From contig CAZFER010000002.1 of assembly GCA_964517495.1 (NCBI GenBank), positions 62,001 through 126,000 on the forward strand: a DNA stretch of 64,000 nt, given 5' to 3'. The notes beneath the pieces are model-generated. The model made no database searches. It saw only the letters and a program-made list of their open reading frames with translations, and was not told the origin of the DNA. This stretch comes from CAZFER01 sp964517495 (GTDB lineage: Bacteria; Hinthialibacterota; Hinthialibacteria; Hinthialibacterales; Hinthialibacteraceae). A program made the position numbers and the translations under genes. Numbering within the stretch: position 1 is the stretch's first letter; each line of letters begins with the position of its first letter. Positions 17,326 through 26,811 of this stretch are shown piece after piece.

Positions 17326-17808
17326 CTAGAGATAGGGAGTGTTATCATAAAGGTTGAGCCTTTTCCTTCGACACTTTTCTCTATCCTCAAGCGGTTGAGT
17401 TTGTGAAAGGTGCCACTTGCCTGACATGGCCGTGTTATAACCGGTGGTCTTCAAGGCTTCCGCGATGGTCATGCCATCATGGGTAAGGTTACGTCCATTT
17501 CTCGCCAATCCCACCTGATGAGGATAAGGGCCAGTCAATAATGAAGCTCGTGTGGGACAGCATCGCGCGCAGTTAAAAAACTGAGTAAACCGCATTCCTC
17601 CCTTCGCCAAACGATCAATGTTTGGAGTGCGTATTTCACCCCCAAAACAACCTGGATCGGAAAATCCCATATCATCCGCCATAATGAGAACAATATTAGG
17701 CCGCTTCGGTGATGGTGAGGTGCTCCCCAAACAGGGGCTTAAAGAAAGCGCCACACTATTCAGCAAACCCGATTGGATAAACTTTCGCCGATCAATAGAT
17801 TCATGTTT
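17326..17808 (-). pseudogene. Sulfatase, C-terminally truncated remnant
   Basis: Only the first 160 residues of a sulfatase are present, against 450-550 for an intact one. The Tat signal (DRRKFIQSG), the metal-binding MADDMGFSD, the formylglycine motif CCPTR at residues 84-88 and GKWHLSQ are all intact. The frame then becomes unlike the family (EKCRRKRLNLYDNTPYL) and stops, and the downstream half is absent; the converging sulfatase gene ends only 7 bases away. Deletion of the 3' part is the simplest reading. The start at 17808 has AAGGA upstream. No other copy of the lost part is in the window. Confidence 0.8.
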
Positions 17809-17925
17809 CATATTCAAAACCATCCTTAATTTCATGATAATCAAATATCTTCTCAAAAATTCACAGCAATTTATAATGTCCCCATAAAACTATCTATCTT
17901 ACCAAATCTCCTTTAATATTAATCA

Positions 17926-17948
17926 GGGAGCATCGGCTTCCAGCCGGT
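17926..17948. repeat. Family C repeat, copy 1
   Basis: A 23-base GC-rich motif containing CATCGGCTTCCAGCCGGT. An exact reverse complement occurs at 45802-45824. Both copies are intergenic. Confidence 0.7.
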
Positions 17949-18056
17949 ACATCCGGGTAGCAACCGGGGGAGAGGGTTAGATAGGTGGCAAGAGCAAGAC
18001 GACGAAGAATTCAGCCCTTGAGCCATCCCGTTATACCCAATCCCTCCTACCAACTC

Positions 18057-18165
18057 AAACGCAACACCCCAGGGAGGGCGAGGCACACGCTCAGTCAATA
18101 AACGCAACACCCCAGGGAGGGTGAGGCTCCCGCCGAGCCGCTCTGTCGCCCTCCCTGCAATTAAA
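18057..18165. repeat. Family A repeats, tandem copies
   Basis: A 28-base unit beginning AACGCAACACCCCAGGGAGG occurs at 18057-18084 and again at 18100-18127, differing at one base. The second copy continues into a full palindromic arm (GGCTCCCGCCGAGCC) and a closing arm GCGACAGAGC/GCCCTCCCTG. It lies just upstream of the sulfatase at 18186. The gap 17857-18185 otherwise shows no gene. Confidence 0.65.
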
Positions 18166-18185
18166 ATATTACGGGAGGAAATATA

Positions 18186-19823
18186 ATGACATTCTCATCC
18201 AACCAATCTGAATCACGCCGGGATTTTTTAAAACAAGCAGGAATAGGCGCCTTGGCCCTTTCCTCCATAAACTCAGCGTTTGCCAATAACAATGGAAATA
18301 ACCGCCCCAATGTGCTTGTCATCCTCGCCGATGATATGGGCTTTTCTGATATTGGATGCTATGGTGGAGAAATCAGAACTCCCCATTTGGATCGCCTGGC
18401 AAACAATGGCATCAAATATACTCAGTTTTATAACGCCGCTCGATGCTGTCCCACCCGCGCCTCGCTGCTCACGGGATTATATCCCCATCAAGCCGGTGTA
18501 GGCCAAATGGTGGGTAACCTTGGCACCCCCGAATATCAGGGTTATTTAAACGATCAGTGCGTCACCCTGGCGGAAGTGCTTAAATCAGGCGGCTATAACA
18601 CCTATATGTCAGGCAAATGGCACGTCGGCAATGATAAAGGCCATTGGCCCATCGACCGGGGATTCGACCGCTATTTCGGACTCATCAACGGCGCCAGTAA
18701 CTTTTTTAACAACATCGATTATCGCGATCCGACCTCGCGGCAAACATTTTTGCTGGACGAAACCCCCTACGATGTTCCCGCCACCACCGAAGAGATGTGG
18801 CGAGATAACCAGGGATTTTATATGACCGATGCCTTCACCGATTATGCGGTCAAGTTTTTAAAACAGCAACAACAATCTGATAATCCCTTCTTTTTATATT
18901 TACCATACACCACTCCTCATTGGCCCTTACATGCGTTCCCCGAAGATATCGCCAAGTATGAAGGCGTCTATTCAAAAGGATGGGATAAACTCAGAGAAGA
19001 ACGCTTTCAACGCCAAATCGAAATGGGATTATTCGATGAATCCCTTACCCCCGCCCAAACCGATGAAAAAGTAACCGCCTGGAAGGATGCCGATCAAAAC
19101 ACCAAGACAGAATTCGAAATCGAAATGGCCATTTACGCCGCCATGATTGATCGCATGGATCAAAATATTGGGCGTGTAATCAAACAACTAAAAGAAATGG
19201 GACAATTCGACAACACCCTTATCCTTTTTGTCTCCGATAACGGCGGCTGTCATACCACGCCATCATTCCCCCATTTGGGAGGTACACCCGGTGGCCCGAA
19301 TTCCTTCCCCTGCTACGGCTATATGGGCGCTGAACTCAGCAACGTCCCATTCCGCAAATACAAGCAATTTATCCACGAAGGGGGAATCGCCACTCCCTTT
19401 ATTGCCCACTACCCAAAGGGTATTAAACAAGCCGGCCGCCTGGAATACCAACCCGGCCATATCATCGATGTAATGGCCACCATCGTGGATATATGCAGCG
19501 TCGAGTATCCCACCCATCGAAACGGAAAAGACATCATCCCCATGCAAGGTATCAGTTTGAAACCTACATTTGAAGGAAAAGAACTGAACCGTGAAACACC
19601 CCTATTCTGGGAACACGTTAGAAACCGTGGCGTCCGCGTCGGCGATTGGAAGCTGGTCGCCGCCAAACCAAACCTTGAGTGGGAACTCTATAACATGAAA
19701 GAAGACCGCACAGAATTAAACGATTTAAGCGAATCTCATCCCGATAAAAAGAAAGAATTAATCGAAACCTACAACACCTGGGCCAAAGCAAACCACATTC
19801 GCCCCTTCATGAGAGACCATTAA
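18186..19823 (+). CDS. Tat-exported arylsulfatase-type sulfatase
   Basis: A 545-residue enzyme with a twin-arginine signal (SRRDFLKQAG). The sulfatase domain starts NVLVILADDMGFSDIGCYGG; the formylglycine motif is CCPTR at residues 87-91, with Cys87 the modified residue. GKWHVGNDKGHWPIDRGFDRYFG and LFVSDNGGCHTTPSFPH follow, with HEGGIATPFIAHYP and a normal C-terminus. Length and order fit the arylsulfatase A type of the S1 family. GGGAGG lies before the ATG. It should remove sulfate from an extracellular or periplasmic substrate, not identifiable here. It is divergent from the truncated sulfatase remnant; the three sulfatase genes share local similarity but are not recent duplicates. Confidence 0.93.
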   Translation: MTFSSNQSESRRDFLKQAGIGALALSSINSAFANNNGNNRPNVLVILADDMGFSDIGCYGGEIRTPHLDRLANNGIKYTQFYNAARCCPTRASLLTGLYPHQAGVGQMVGNLGTPEYQGYLNDQCVTLAEVLKSGGYNTYMSGKWHVGNDKGHWPIDRGFDRYFGLINGASNFFNNIDYRDPTSRQTFLLDETPYDVPATTEEMWRDNQGFYMTDAFTDYAVKFLKQQQQSDNPFFLYLPYTTPHWPLHAFPEDIAKYEGVYSKGWDKLREERFQRQIEMGLFDESLTPAQTDEKVTAWKDADQNTKTEFEIEMAIYAAMIDRMDQNIGRVIKQLKEMGQFDNTLILFVSDNGGCHTTPSFPHLGGTPGGPNSFPCYGYMGAELSNVPFRKYKQFIHEGGIATPFIAHYPKGIKQAGRLEYQPGHIIDVMATIVDICSVEYPTHRNGKDIIPMQGISLKPTFEGKELNRETPLFWEHVRNRGVRVGDWKLVAAKPNLEWELYNMKEDRTELNDLSESHPDKKKELIETYNTWAKANHIRPFMRDH

Positions 19824-19829
19824 AAACAT

Positions 19830-19935
19830 GTAGGGGCGGGTTCAATGTCATTAAATTAAGATCATATTGGATCGTTAAATAGAGAGGGCGAATCTCCTGA
19901 GGAGCTGTTATACGTGGAAAGGGCTCCTCAGGAAC
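19830..19935. repeat. Family A long repeat, copy 1
   Basis: About 106 bases directly after the sulfatase stop. It shares TCAATGTCATTAA, TTAAGATCA, ATTGGAT and GAGCTGTTATACGTGG with the element at 40481-40600 in the same order, with a central palindrome around GAATCTCCTGAGGAG and GCTCCTCAGG. No coding sequence is credible in 19936-20199. Confidence 0.75.
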
Positions 19936-20199
19936 CACATTCGCAAGTTGTGATTTTGCGAATGTTGGTTTCTTGCTATTTTCACGCATCGTTTCGTTCA
20001 GGGGGAGTTAAAGCGAGTAGGATGGGTTGCGTAATGAATTCCTATCATTTGAAGTCACATGTAAAATTCCCACTTCCTATAGTTCTCCACTTGTTTATTG
20101 TTGAACTTCTATTTGCATCAGTTAAAGCCTTTGAAGCGGTTTTATTCATCCCCAAATTATCGAAAAAGCGCTTTGCATAACCTACAACGATTCCGACAT

Positions 20200-20538
20200 T
20201 CATTTCTTCTTTCCATCCGAAATAGCAAAAATTAGGATTGAGATTTCCCTTAAGTTTTTTGTATAGTGTTTGACCGAATTTTTTTGGGAAGTTTTCTGCA
20301 GTATCTGTTTGTGTATCTGCTGAATTACATCCATGCTTCGTGTGATTTCATTAAAAATATAATTTAAATCTTCTTTTCCCCACTTTTTTTGTGGCGCGAA
20401 GACTTTTTGGGGATTATCACAAGTCCCTACGATAGAAAAAGATGAGATTGCATCAGAAACATCTTCAGGTGTGAGCATGTTCAAAACGCCGTTTTCAATC
20501 TTTTCCTTTAATAGAGCAAAATAGTTTGATTCTCTCAA
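20200..20538 (-). CDS. Hypothetical protein, possibly a degraded gene
   Basis: 112 residues beginning at TTG with no ribosome binding site. The frame is open further upstream and reads as a hydrophobic segment (FKILIICLVNSQTIP) that lacks a start codon, so the true gene may have been longer and exported. I do not recognise it; it is AT-rich and lysine-rich, and reads as a mainly helical protein. It stands alone in an AT-rich area between repeats. It may be a pseudogene or spurious. Confidence 0.3.
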   Translation of the reverse strand: MRESNYFALLKEKIENGVLNMLTPEDVSDAISSFSIVGTCDNPQKVFAPQKKWGKEDLNYIFNEITRSMDVIQQIHKQILQKTSQKNSVKHYTKNLREISILIFAISDGKKK

Positions 20539-20952
20539 ATCAGAAATTTTAGCATTCCTATCAGGGATTGTTTGTGAATTTACCAGGCAAATAATAAGGA
20601 TTTTGAATAATCAATATAAATATTATAAAATTTATCATATTTGATATAATACTCATTATATTGTCTCCTTATTATATTAGTTAACGTTTAAATTTAGATG
20701 TACTTGCGTAAAAAAACAACTTATTTATAATTTATACATAGACTGGTTATTTGTCAGGTAAAAATCTTAGAAGATTTATTTTTTCACTGTGCAAGGAGAT
20801 TAGAGGAGTTTTAGGTGGGAGTGTTTTTTTGTTGGTGCGTATGACTGGTGGGTTACGCTTCGGTTTTGATCCACCCTACATAACTTTGGCAGGCGGCTCC
20901 GCGGGAGCGTCGTCCTCCCTGTGGGATGTTTGAGGAGTTTGGAGAGTTTTCA
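20539..20952. other. AT-rich intergenic region with family A arm
   Basis: The first ~250 bases are AT-rich with no gene I can support. At 20870-20930 there is a GC-rich arm (GGCTCCGCGGGAGCG, then CCTCCCTGTGGGA) related to the family A repeats at 2800 and 33540. Confidence 0.5.
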
Positions 20953-22518
20953 TTAATGCTCTGGGGCGGAGGAATCGGTTTCATCGATGGTTTTATTTTG
21001 GGGATTGCTGGGTTCGTTTAGGGTGATGGATTGGGGCCAGGCGGGGGCGGGGTTGACGTATTCGATGATTTTTTGGGCGGAGGGTTCAATTGCCTTTTGC
21101 AGGGGATAGGGATAGATGCCGATGATGAAACAGAAGATGGCGATGGGGAGCAGGATTCCAAACTCACGGGGGGTGATATCCTTTAACTCTTTATTGGCCT
21201 CTACATTGATCTCTCCAAACATCATGCGTTGGTAAAGACGCAGCATATAGGCGGCTCCCAGGATGACACCGGTGGCGGCCAGGCAGGTCCAAACGATGGA
21301 GCGGCCCATGAGTCCAACCAGGACTAGAAATTCACCGACAAAACCGTTCAGTCCGGGCAGGCCGATCGAGGATAAGGTGAAGATCATGAAGAAAGTGGCG
21401 TAGACCGGCATAACTTTGGCCAATCCACCAAATTGGGCAACATCGCGCGTATGACGTCGTTCATAAATAATCCCCACGATAAGGAACAAGGCGCCTGTTG
21501 ATAGCCCGTGATTGATCATCTGGATTATGCCGCCTTCGATTCCCTGAAGATTCCAGGCCAGAATACCCGCCATCAGCAATCCCATGTGGCTGACGGATGA
21601 ATAGGCTATTAGCTTTTTGACATCCTGCTGGATCATGGCGACAAAGGCGCCATAGATGATTCCAATCACGGATAATGTCATTAATAGGGGGGTGAAATCA
21701 ATACAGGCTTGGGGAAAGATGGGTATGGCAAAACGCAGAAAGCCATACACACCGGTTTTTAGGAGAATACCCGCCAGGATGACTGATCCAGGGGTTGGGG
21801 CTTCAGTGTGGGCGTAAGGCAGCCAGGTATGGAATGGGAATAAGGGCATTTTGATCAAAAAGGCCAGGATAAATGCCACAAACAACCATTTTTGGACGGT
21901 GGGATCCAATGTCAAGGCGGTAAAGTTTTCAAAGTTAAATGAGAGGCTGTTCCCGAGTTGTTCGTTGGCGGTGAAGTACAGATAAAAGATGACGATCAGC
22001 ATCAATGCGGAACCAAAGGCGGTGTAGAGGAAAAACTTGATGCTGGCATAGATGCGTTGTTTGCCGCCCCATACGCCGATGATGAAGTACATGGGCACCA
22101 GCATGAGTTCCCAAAACAGGTAAAAGATAAAGAGGTCCAAGGAGATAAAGGTGCCAATCATACCGCTTTCCAACAGCAGCATGCAGGCATAAAACTCTTT
22201 CTCGCGGGTTTTGATGCTTTCATAGGACGCCAGGATCGACAGGCTGGTCAAGAAGGTGGTCAATACCACCAAGATCAGGCTGAGGCCGTCGACTCCGACA
22301 CGATAGTCGACTCCCAGGGAGGGAATCCAACTGATGAGGGCGGTGAAGTGAAATCCCGAATCACCGTATGGGAACCAAACCAGCATAGGCAGGCATAATC
22401 CCAGTGGTACCAGCGAGATATAAAACGCCAGTTGCTTATGGTTGCCCATCATCCTCGGCACGGCGAGGAGCACGAAAGCGCCAATAAAAGGTATAAACGT
22501 AATAAATGTCAGTAACAT
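20953..22518 (-). CDS. nuoM: NADH-quinone oxidoreductase subunit M
   Basis: A 521-residue antiporter-like membrane subunit of complex I that moves protons. It starts MLLTFITFIPFIGAFVLL; the longer frame upstream overlaps nuoL and is not natural. Typical features are RVGVDGLSLIL near residue 80, the TM5 glutamate in FYLFWELMLVPMYFI and the TM7 region with FPFHTWLPYAHTEAPTPGSV. There are about 14 membrane segments and a charged C-terminal tail. The start lies inside the end of nuoL (10-base overlap). It is the last gene of the run. Confidence 0.97.
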   Translation of the reverse strand: MLLTFITFIPFIGAFVLLAVPRMMGNHKQLAFYISLVPLGLCLPMLVWFPYGDSGFHFTALISWIPSLGVDYRVGVDGLSLILVVLTTFLTSLSILASYESIKTREKEFYACMLLLESGMIGTFISLDLFIFYLFWELMLVPMYFIIGVWGGKQRIYASIKFFLYTAFGSALMLIVIFYLYFTANEQLGNSLSFNFENFTALTLDPTVQKWLFVAFILAFLIKMPLFPFHTWLPYAHTEAPTPGSVILAGILLKTGVYGFLRFAIPIFPQACIDFTPLLMTLSVIGIIYGAFVAMIQQDVKKLIAYSSVSHMGLLMAGILAWNLQGIEGGIIQMINHGLSTGALFLIVGIIYERRHTRDVAQFGGLAKVMPVYATFFMIFTLSSIGLPGLNGFVGEFLVLVGLMGRSIVWTCLAATGVILGAAYMLRLYQRMMFGEINVEANKELKDITPREFGILLPIAIFCFIIGIYPYPLQKAIEPSAQKIIEYVNPAPAWPQSITLNEPSNPQNKTIDETDSSAPEH

Positions 22519-24452
22519 ATTAACAACCAGATCACGATAAAGAGCATTCCCAACACGGTGGCCAGCACATAGTGGGGAACCGCTCCAGTTTGAATGTTTC
22601 GTAGTCCATCGGCCAGGCGGTAGGCTCCATTCGCCAGGCCATTCAAGCCTTTGATAATAACATTGTCGTCTATCCATTGTGCGCCGCGGCAGGCGCGATA
22701 GTACGGTTTGATGAAGGCGGTATCGTAGATTTCATCCACGCTGTATTTTTTGATGAGAACCTCATAGGCCGAAGCAAATGCCTGTTTCATCTGTTCAGGC
22801 AGGTTGGGCGCCCAGACATAGAACAATCGTGCCATGAAGATGCCCAGCAAGGCCACCAGCACTGACACACACGCTAAAACCACTTCGATGGTATGCGTGC
22901 TGAAAGGCTCGAACAGTTGCTCTTCATTAATGGCTGTGGTGTGGCTTGCTTCGGTTACATGGTGCATGAAATCGTGGAAGCCATGATAGCCTACGATGGG
23001 CATATTGAGCCAACCAGCGCAAATGGCAAAAAAGGCCAGCACCGCCAGGGGAATCCACATGGTGGGGGAGGATTCATGCAGATGTTCGCGTTGTTCGTCT
23101 GTTCCGCGAAACTCACCTGAGAAGAGCAGGTTGTAAAGGCGGAACATATAAAACGCGGTGCAAAAGGCGGCGGCAAGGCCCAATACCCATAAGAATATTC
23201 GTCCTGCGGAAAAGGCTTCCCATAGGATTTCATCTTTGGAGAAAAAGCCTGCAAGTGGTGGAATTCCCGCGATGGCCAGGGTTGAAATCAAGAAGGTCCA
23301 TCGGGTATAGGGCATCACTTTGCGCAGGCCACCGGCTTCAAATACATCGACATCGGTGGTGCGATGAAAAGCATGGAGCACAGAACCGGCGCCCAAAAAG
23401 AGGCAGGCCTTGAAGAAGGCATGGGTCATTAAATGGAAGATCGCGGCGATATATGCCCCGCTGCCGCAGGCTAAAAACATGTATCCCAATTGGCTCACGG
23501 TGGAATAAGCAAGAATCTTCTTTGAATCGCGTTGGACCAATGCAATGCTGGCAGCCATCAGGGCGGTTAATGCGCCGATGGTGCCAATCACCAACAGAGT
23601 GGCGGGAGCCAGGCTGTAGAGGGGATTCATACGCGCGACCATGTATACACCTGCGGTTACCATGGTGGCAGCATGAATTAAGGCGCTGACCGGGGTGGGG
23701 CCTGCCATGGCATCGGGGAGCCATACGAATAATGGAATCTGCGCTGATTTTCCGGTGGCGCCCACAAATAACAGAAGTGTAATAATGGTGATTGGTACAC
23801 TGGCCACGAAGAATATTTCCGGATTGTTTTCGATGGCTTCGAAAATCCCTGTATATTTGAGCGAACCGGAGTACCAGAAGAGGAGCAACATACCGAGTAG
23901 AAATCCGAAATCTCCGATTCGGTTTACAATGAATGCTTTGCGGCCCGCATCGGCGGCGTAGTCACGGTCGTAGTAATAGCCGATGAGGAAATAGGAGCAT
24001 AACCCTACGCCTTCCCATCCGATGAAAAGCATGGGGAGTGAATTTCCCATCACCAAAAGGAACATAAAGAAGGTGAATAAAGGTAAGTAGGTGAAGAAAC
24101 GGGTATAGCCCGGATCATCATGCATATAACCGATGGCATAAATGAAGATGATGGTTCCCACCAATGAAACCACCATCATCATTACTAACGTTAATTGATC
24201 GATATAGAGTCCAAAGGGAATTGTTAGTTCACCGGCGGCCAGCCAGGTGAAATAATCCACATCCATTGCATGAAAAGCTGAGCCTTGTGATAGGGCCAGG
24301 ATGAGGCATGTCAGTGAAAGGATAAACGACAACACCATTGCGCCAGAGGCGACATGCCCGGCTTTATCACGAACAAGCCTTTCGCCGCCGAGTCCATTAA
24401 TCAACACGGCGATGGCTGGCAATATGGGAATAAGCCACACAAAATAACTCAT
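22509..24452 (-). CDS. nuoL: NADH-quinone oxidoreductase subunit L
   Basis: A 647-residue antiporter-like subunit of complex I with the long lateral helix at the C-terminus. Key segments are the TM5 glutamate in WEGVGLCSYFLIGYYY, and WLPDAMAGPTPVSALIHAATMVTAGVY. Its start overlaps the nuoN stop by four bases (ATGA). Length is normal for NuoL (~610-650). Confidence 0.97.
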   Translation of the reverse strand: MSYFVWLIPILPAIAVLINGLGGERLVRDKAGHVASGAMVLSFILSLTCLILALSQGSAFHAMDVDYFTWLAAGELTIPFGLYIDQLTLVMMMVVSLVGTIIFIYAIGYMHDDPGYTRFFTYLPLFTFFMFLLVMGNSLPMLFIGWEGVGLCSYFLIGYYYDRDYAADAGRKAFIVNRIGDFGFLLGMLLLFWYSGSLKYTGIFEAIENNPEIFFVASVPITIITLLLFVGATGKSAQIPLFVWLPDAMAGPTPVSALIHAATMVTAGVYMVARMNPLYSLAPATLLVIGTIGALTALMAASIALVQRDSKKILAYSTVSQLGYMFLACGSGAYIAAIFHLMTHAFFKACLFLGAGSVLHAFHRTTDVDVFEAGGLRKVMPYTRWTFLISTLAIAGIPPLAGFFSKDEILWEAFSAGRIFLWVLGLAAAFCTAFYMFRLYNLLFSGEFRGTDEQREHLHESSPTMWIPLAVLAFFAICAGWLNMPIVGYHGFHDFMHHVTEASHTTAINEEQLFEPFSTHTIEVVLACVSVLVALLGIFMARLFYVWAPNLPEQMKQAFASAYEVLIKKYSVDEIYDTAFIKPYYRACRGAQWIDDNVIIKGLNGLANGAYRLADGLRNIQTGAVPHYVLATVLGMLFIVIWLLICY

Positions 24453-25909
24453 ACGTTACCCGTTCCGGATGCAATCACTTTCATAATAATATTGGGGACG
24501 ATGCCCAGTAAAATAACGGCAAACGCGGAAATCGCCACAGCCAGTGAATTGGCTAAGGGCGTTTCGTCAAACTCTACACCCTCGGTTGGTTCATTCATCC
24601 ACATGGCCATGACCACGCGCAAGTAATAGTAAAATGATAATAATGTTGTAAGAATACCGATGACGGCCAGCAAGTAAAAGCCGCTTTTGATGGCTGCTCC
24701 GAAAAGCCATACTTTCCCCACGAATCCAACGGTTGGGGGCATACCTGCCAGGGAAAGCATGAAGAGGGCCATCATACCGGCCATCCAGGGGCGTTTTTTC
24801 GCCAGGCCGTTTAGGTCGGAGATGAATTTCACTTCTTCACCATTACGGCTTAACGCAAAGACGACACCGAATGAACCGATGGTCATAAATAGATAGGCGG
24901 CCAAGTAAAAGAGCAGCGCCTGCAATCCAATTTCATTATGGGAGACGAACGCCATGCTCAAATAACCGCCGTGAGCGATGGATGAATAAGCCAGCAGGCG
25001 TTTTAAGTCGGTTTGAACCAATGCCCCGGCATTGCCGACGATCATGGTTAGCATGGAGAGAATCCATATGGCTGGCACCCAAAACTCAGCAAGTGGAGCG
25101 AACGACTCGCCGGGCATGGAGAAAATACGGACCAATGCGATAAATCCCGCCATTTTTGAACCGGAGGCAATCCAGGCGGTGATCGGGGTTGGTGCTCCCT
25201 GATAGACATCCGGCGCCCACATATGAAATGGGGTGAGGGCGATTTTAAAGCCCAGGCCGACCAAAATCAGGCCAAATCCCAGCACCAATAGCGGCGAACC
25301 TGCAGTGTTCGGGGTCAGGGTTTGGCTGATTTCAATCAGGTTTGTGCTTCGGCACACCCCGAATACAAAGGCCATTCCATAGACTAAAAAGCCGGTTGAA
25401 AAAGCACCGAGAAGGAAATACTTCATGGAGGCTTCGCCAGACATCACGCTTTTCTTGTCGAAACCGGTTAATACGTAAAGGCATAAGGATACCAATTCAA
25501 TCCCGATGAAGATCAAGATCAAATCAGCACTGACCGAAATGCACATCATGCCCAAGGTGGCGGTCAGTAATAAGACTGTATATTCGGCAAAGGTCTTTTC
25601 GAAGCGGCGGATAAAGCGGTAACTCAACAAAACAATCAGAGCAGCGCCCATGAGGAATAGTTTATCGAGTAGAATACTCAATTCGTCGCGGATAACGAGG
25701 CCCATAAATCCACGTTCTTCTGATGGGCTGATCCACAAAACCGAGACATAGGCTATCGCCAATCCAAGCAAGGCAAGCAAGGTGATATTGACCCGCTCGA
25801 CGTTTTCTTTGAATAAATCGACAAGCAAAATCACCACGATTGCGATAATCAAAACAATCTGAGGCGCGAAGGTCGATGTCAATAATGGTCCAATGACAAT
25901 GTTATCCAT
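24449..25909 (-). CDS. nuoN: NADH-quinone oxidoreductase subunit N
   Basis: A 486-residue antiporter-like subunit of complex I. TM5 contains IFIGIELVSLCLYVL and TM7-8 has FHMWAPDVYQGAPTPITAWI, which separates NuoN from NuoL and NuoM. Usually nuoN is the last gene after nuoM; here it lies between nuoK and nuoL. It is 19 bases downstream of nuoK and overlaps nuoL by ATGA, so the placement is built into a coupled operon. Confidence 0.95.
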   Translation of the reverse strand: MDNIVIGPLLTSTFAPQIVLIIAIVVILLVDLFKENVERVNITLLALLGLAIAYVSVLWISPSEERGFMGLVIRDELSILLDKLFLMGAALIVLLSYRFIRRFEKTFAEYTVLLLTATLGMMCISVSADLILIFIGIELVSLCLYVLTGFDKKSVMSGEASMKYFLLGAFSTGFLVYGMAFVFGVCRSTNLIEISQTLTPNTAGSPLLVLGFGLILVGLGFKIALTPFHMWAPDVYQGAPTPITAWIASGSKMAGFIALVRIFSMPGESFAPLAEFWVPAIWILSMLTMIVGNAGALVQTDLKRLLAYSSIAHGGYLSMAFVSHNEIGLQALLFYLAAYLFMTIGSFGVVFALSRNGEEVKFISDLNGLAKKRPWMAGMMALFMLSLAGMPPTVGFVGKVWLFGAAIKSGFYLLAVIGILTTLLSFYYYLRVVMAMWMNEPTEGVEFDETPLANSLAVAISAFAVILLGIVPNIIMKVIASGTGNV

Positions 25910-25928
25910 GAGCGGTTTTGCTTGTGAT

Positions 25929-26270
25929 TTATCCTTTCATCAAATTCAATGATTCAATGTTTACGGTTTTGCGTTGCCGGTAAAGGTTGATTAATACGGC
26001 CAATCCGACGCCCACTTCGGCGGCGGAGACTGTCATGATCAGAAACACAAAGACCATTCCGTTGCCTGCGGCGGCAAAGTCTTGCGCGAGCAGTGAACCT
26101 TCGCCATGCAGGGGAAATCGTAAAAAAGCCACAATCGCCAAATTGGCGGAGTTCAGCATTAATTCAACTGACATTAAAACGATGAGTACATTACGTCTTA
26201 AGATGACACCGAGGGTACCGAGGGTAAACAAGACGGCGCTTAATATGAGGTAATGGTTCAAGCCGATCAT
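25929..26270 (-). CDS. nuoK: NADH-quinone oxidoreductase subunit K
   Basis: A 113-residue membrane subunit of complex I with three hydrophobic segments. LMSVELMLNSANLAIVAF carries the conserved membrane glutamate, and FLIMTVSAAEVGVGLAVLI the second one. Its first base overlaps the nuoJ stop codon (TAATG). Slightly longer than the typical 100 residues. Confidence 0.96.
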   Translation of the reverse strand: MIGLNHYLILSAVLFTLGTLGVILRRNVLIVLMSVELMLNSANLAIVAFLRFPLHGEGSLLAQDFAAAGNGMVFVFLIMTVSAAEVGVGLAVLINLYRQRKTVNIESLNLMKG

Positions 26271-26806
26271 TAACCTTGTCCCTCCCCGTTTTGATTTTCC
26301 CGTGGACGTCTTGCCAGTACGACCGCGCCAATTACCGCTGCGGTTAATAGAATGGACGCCAGTTCGAAAGGCAAGATGTAATGAACAAAGAGATATTTTC
26401 CCACTTCTTCTGCTCCACCCCAGTAGGCTGGCACTTGCATTTTTTCCGGCAGGGTATAATTAACCAGTGGATCGCGGAACAGGTAAACGAAAAAGGTTCC
26501 TACAAATATGAGCATAAAGCCAACACCCCAGCGGCGGGGTATGGTGAAATCGATAGGCTCCTCACGCTGAAGATTCAGGAGGGAGATAACGAATATGATC
26601 AACACCATCACCGCACCGGTATAAACGATGATGATGATAAAGGCCAGAAATTCCGCGTGTAATTGCAGGAATATCCCGGCCAGGCAGACAAAAGTGGCCA
26701 CCAGGCTGAGGGCACTATGCATGGGATTACGGGCGACGATCACGCCGACGCTGAACATAAATGCCACACAGGCAAAAATCCAAAAGAATAAGGTCGAAAA
26801 GAACAT
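26270..26806 (-). CDS. nuoJ: NADH-quinone oxidoreductase subunit J
   Basis: A 178-residue membrane subunit of complex I with five hydrophobic segments; NPMHSALSLVATFVCLAGIF and IIIVYTGAVMVLIIFVISLL are the recognisable conserved parts. It follows nuoH by only five bases; nuoI, which normally lies between nuoH and nuoJ, is missing. Confidence 0.95.
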   Translation of the reverse strand: MFFSTLFFWIFACVAFMFSVGVIVARNPMHSALSLVATFVCLAGIFLQLHAEFLAFIIIIVYTGAVMVLIIFVISLLNLQREEPIDFTIPRRWGVGFMLIFVGTFFVYLFRDPLVNYTLPEKMQVPAYWGGAEEVGKYLFVHYILPFELASILLTAAVIGAVVLARRPRENQNGEGQG

Positions 26807-26811
26807 TAGCC

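Noticed and set aside
18057..18165. Direct repeats considered as a CRISPR array
   Set aside because: Only two copies, uneven spacing and no cas genes nearby; they belong to the family A palindromes.
19914..20180. Plus-strand open frame after the second full sulfatase
   Set aside because: It begins inside a family A repeat, has no ribosome binding site and no recognisable features.
21958..22398. Plus-strand open frame opposite nuoM
   Set aside because: Antisense to a clear complex I subunit.
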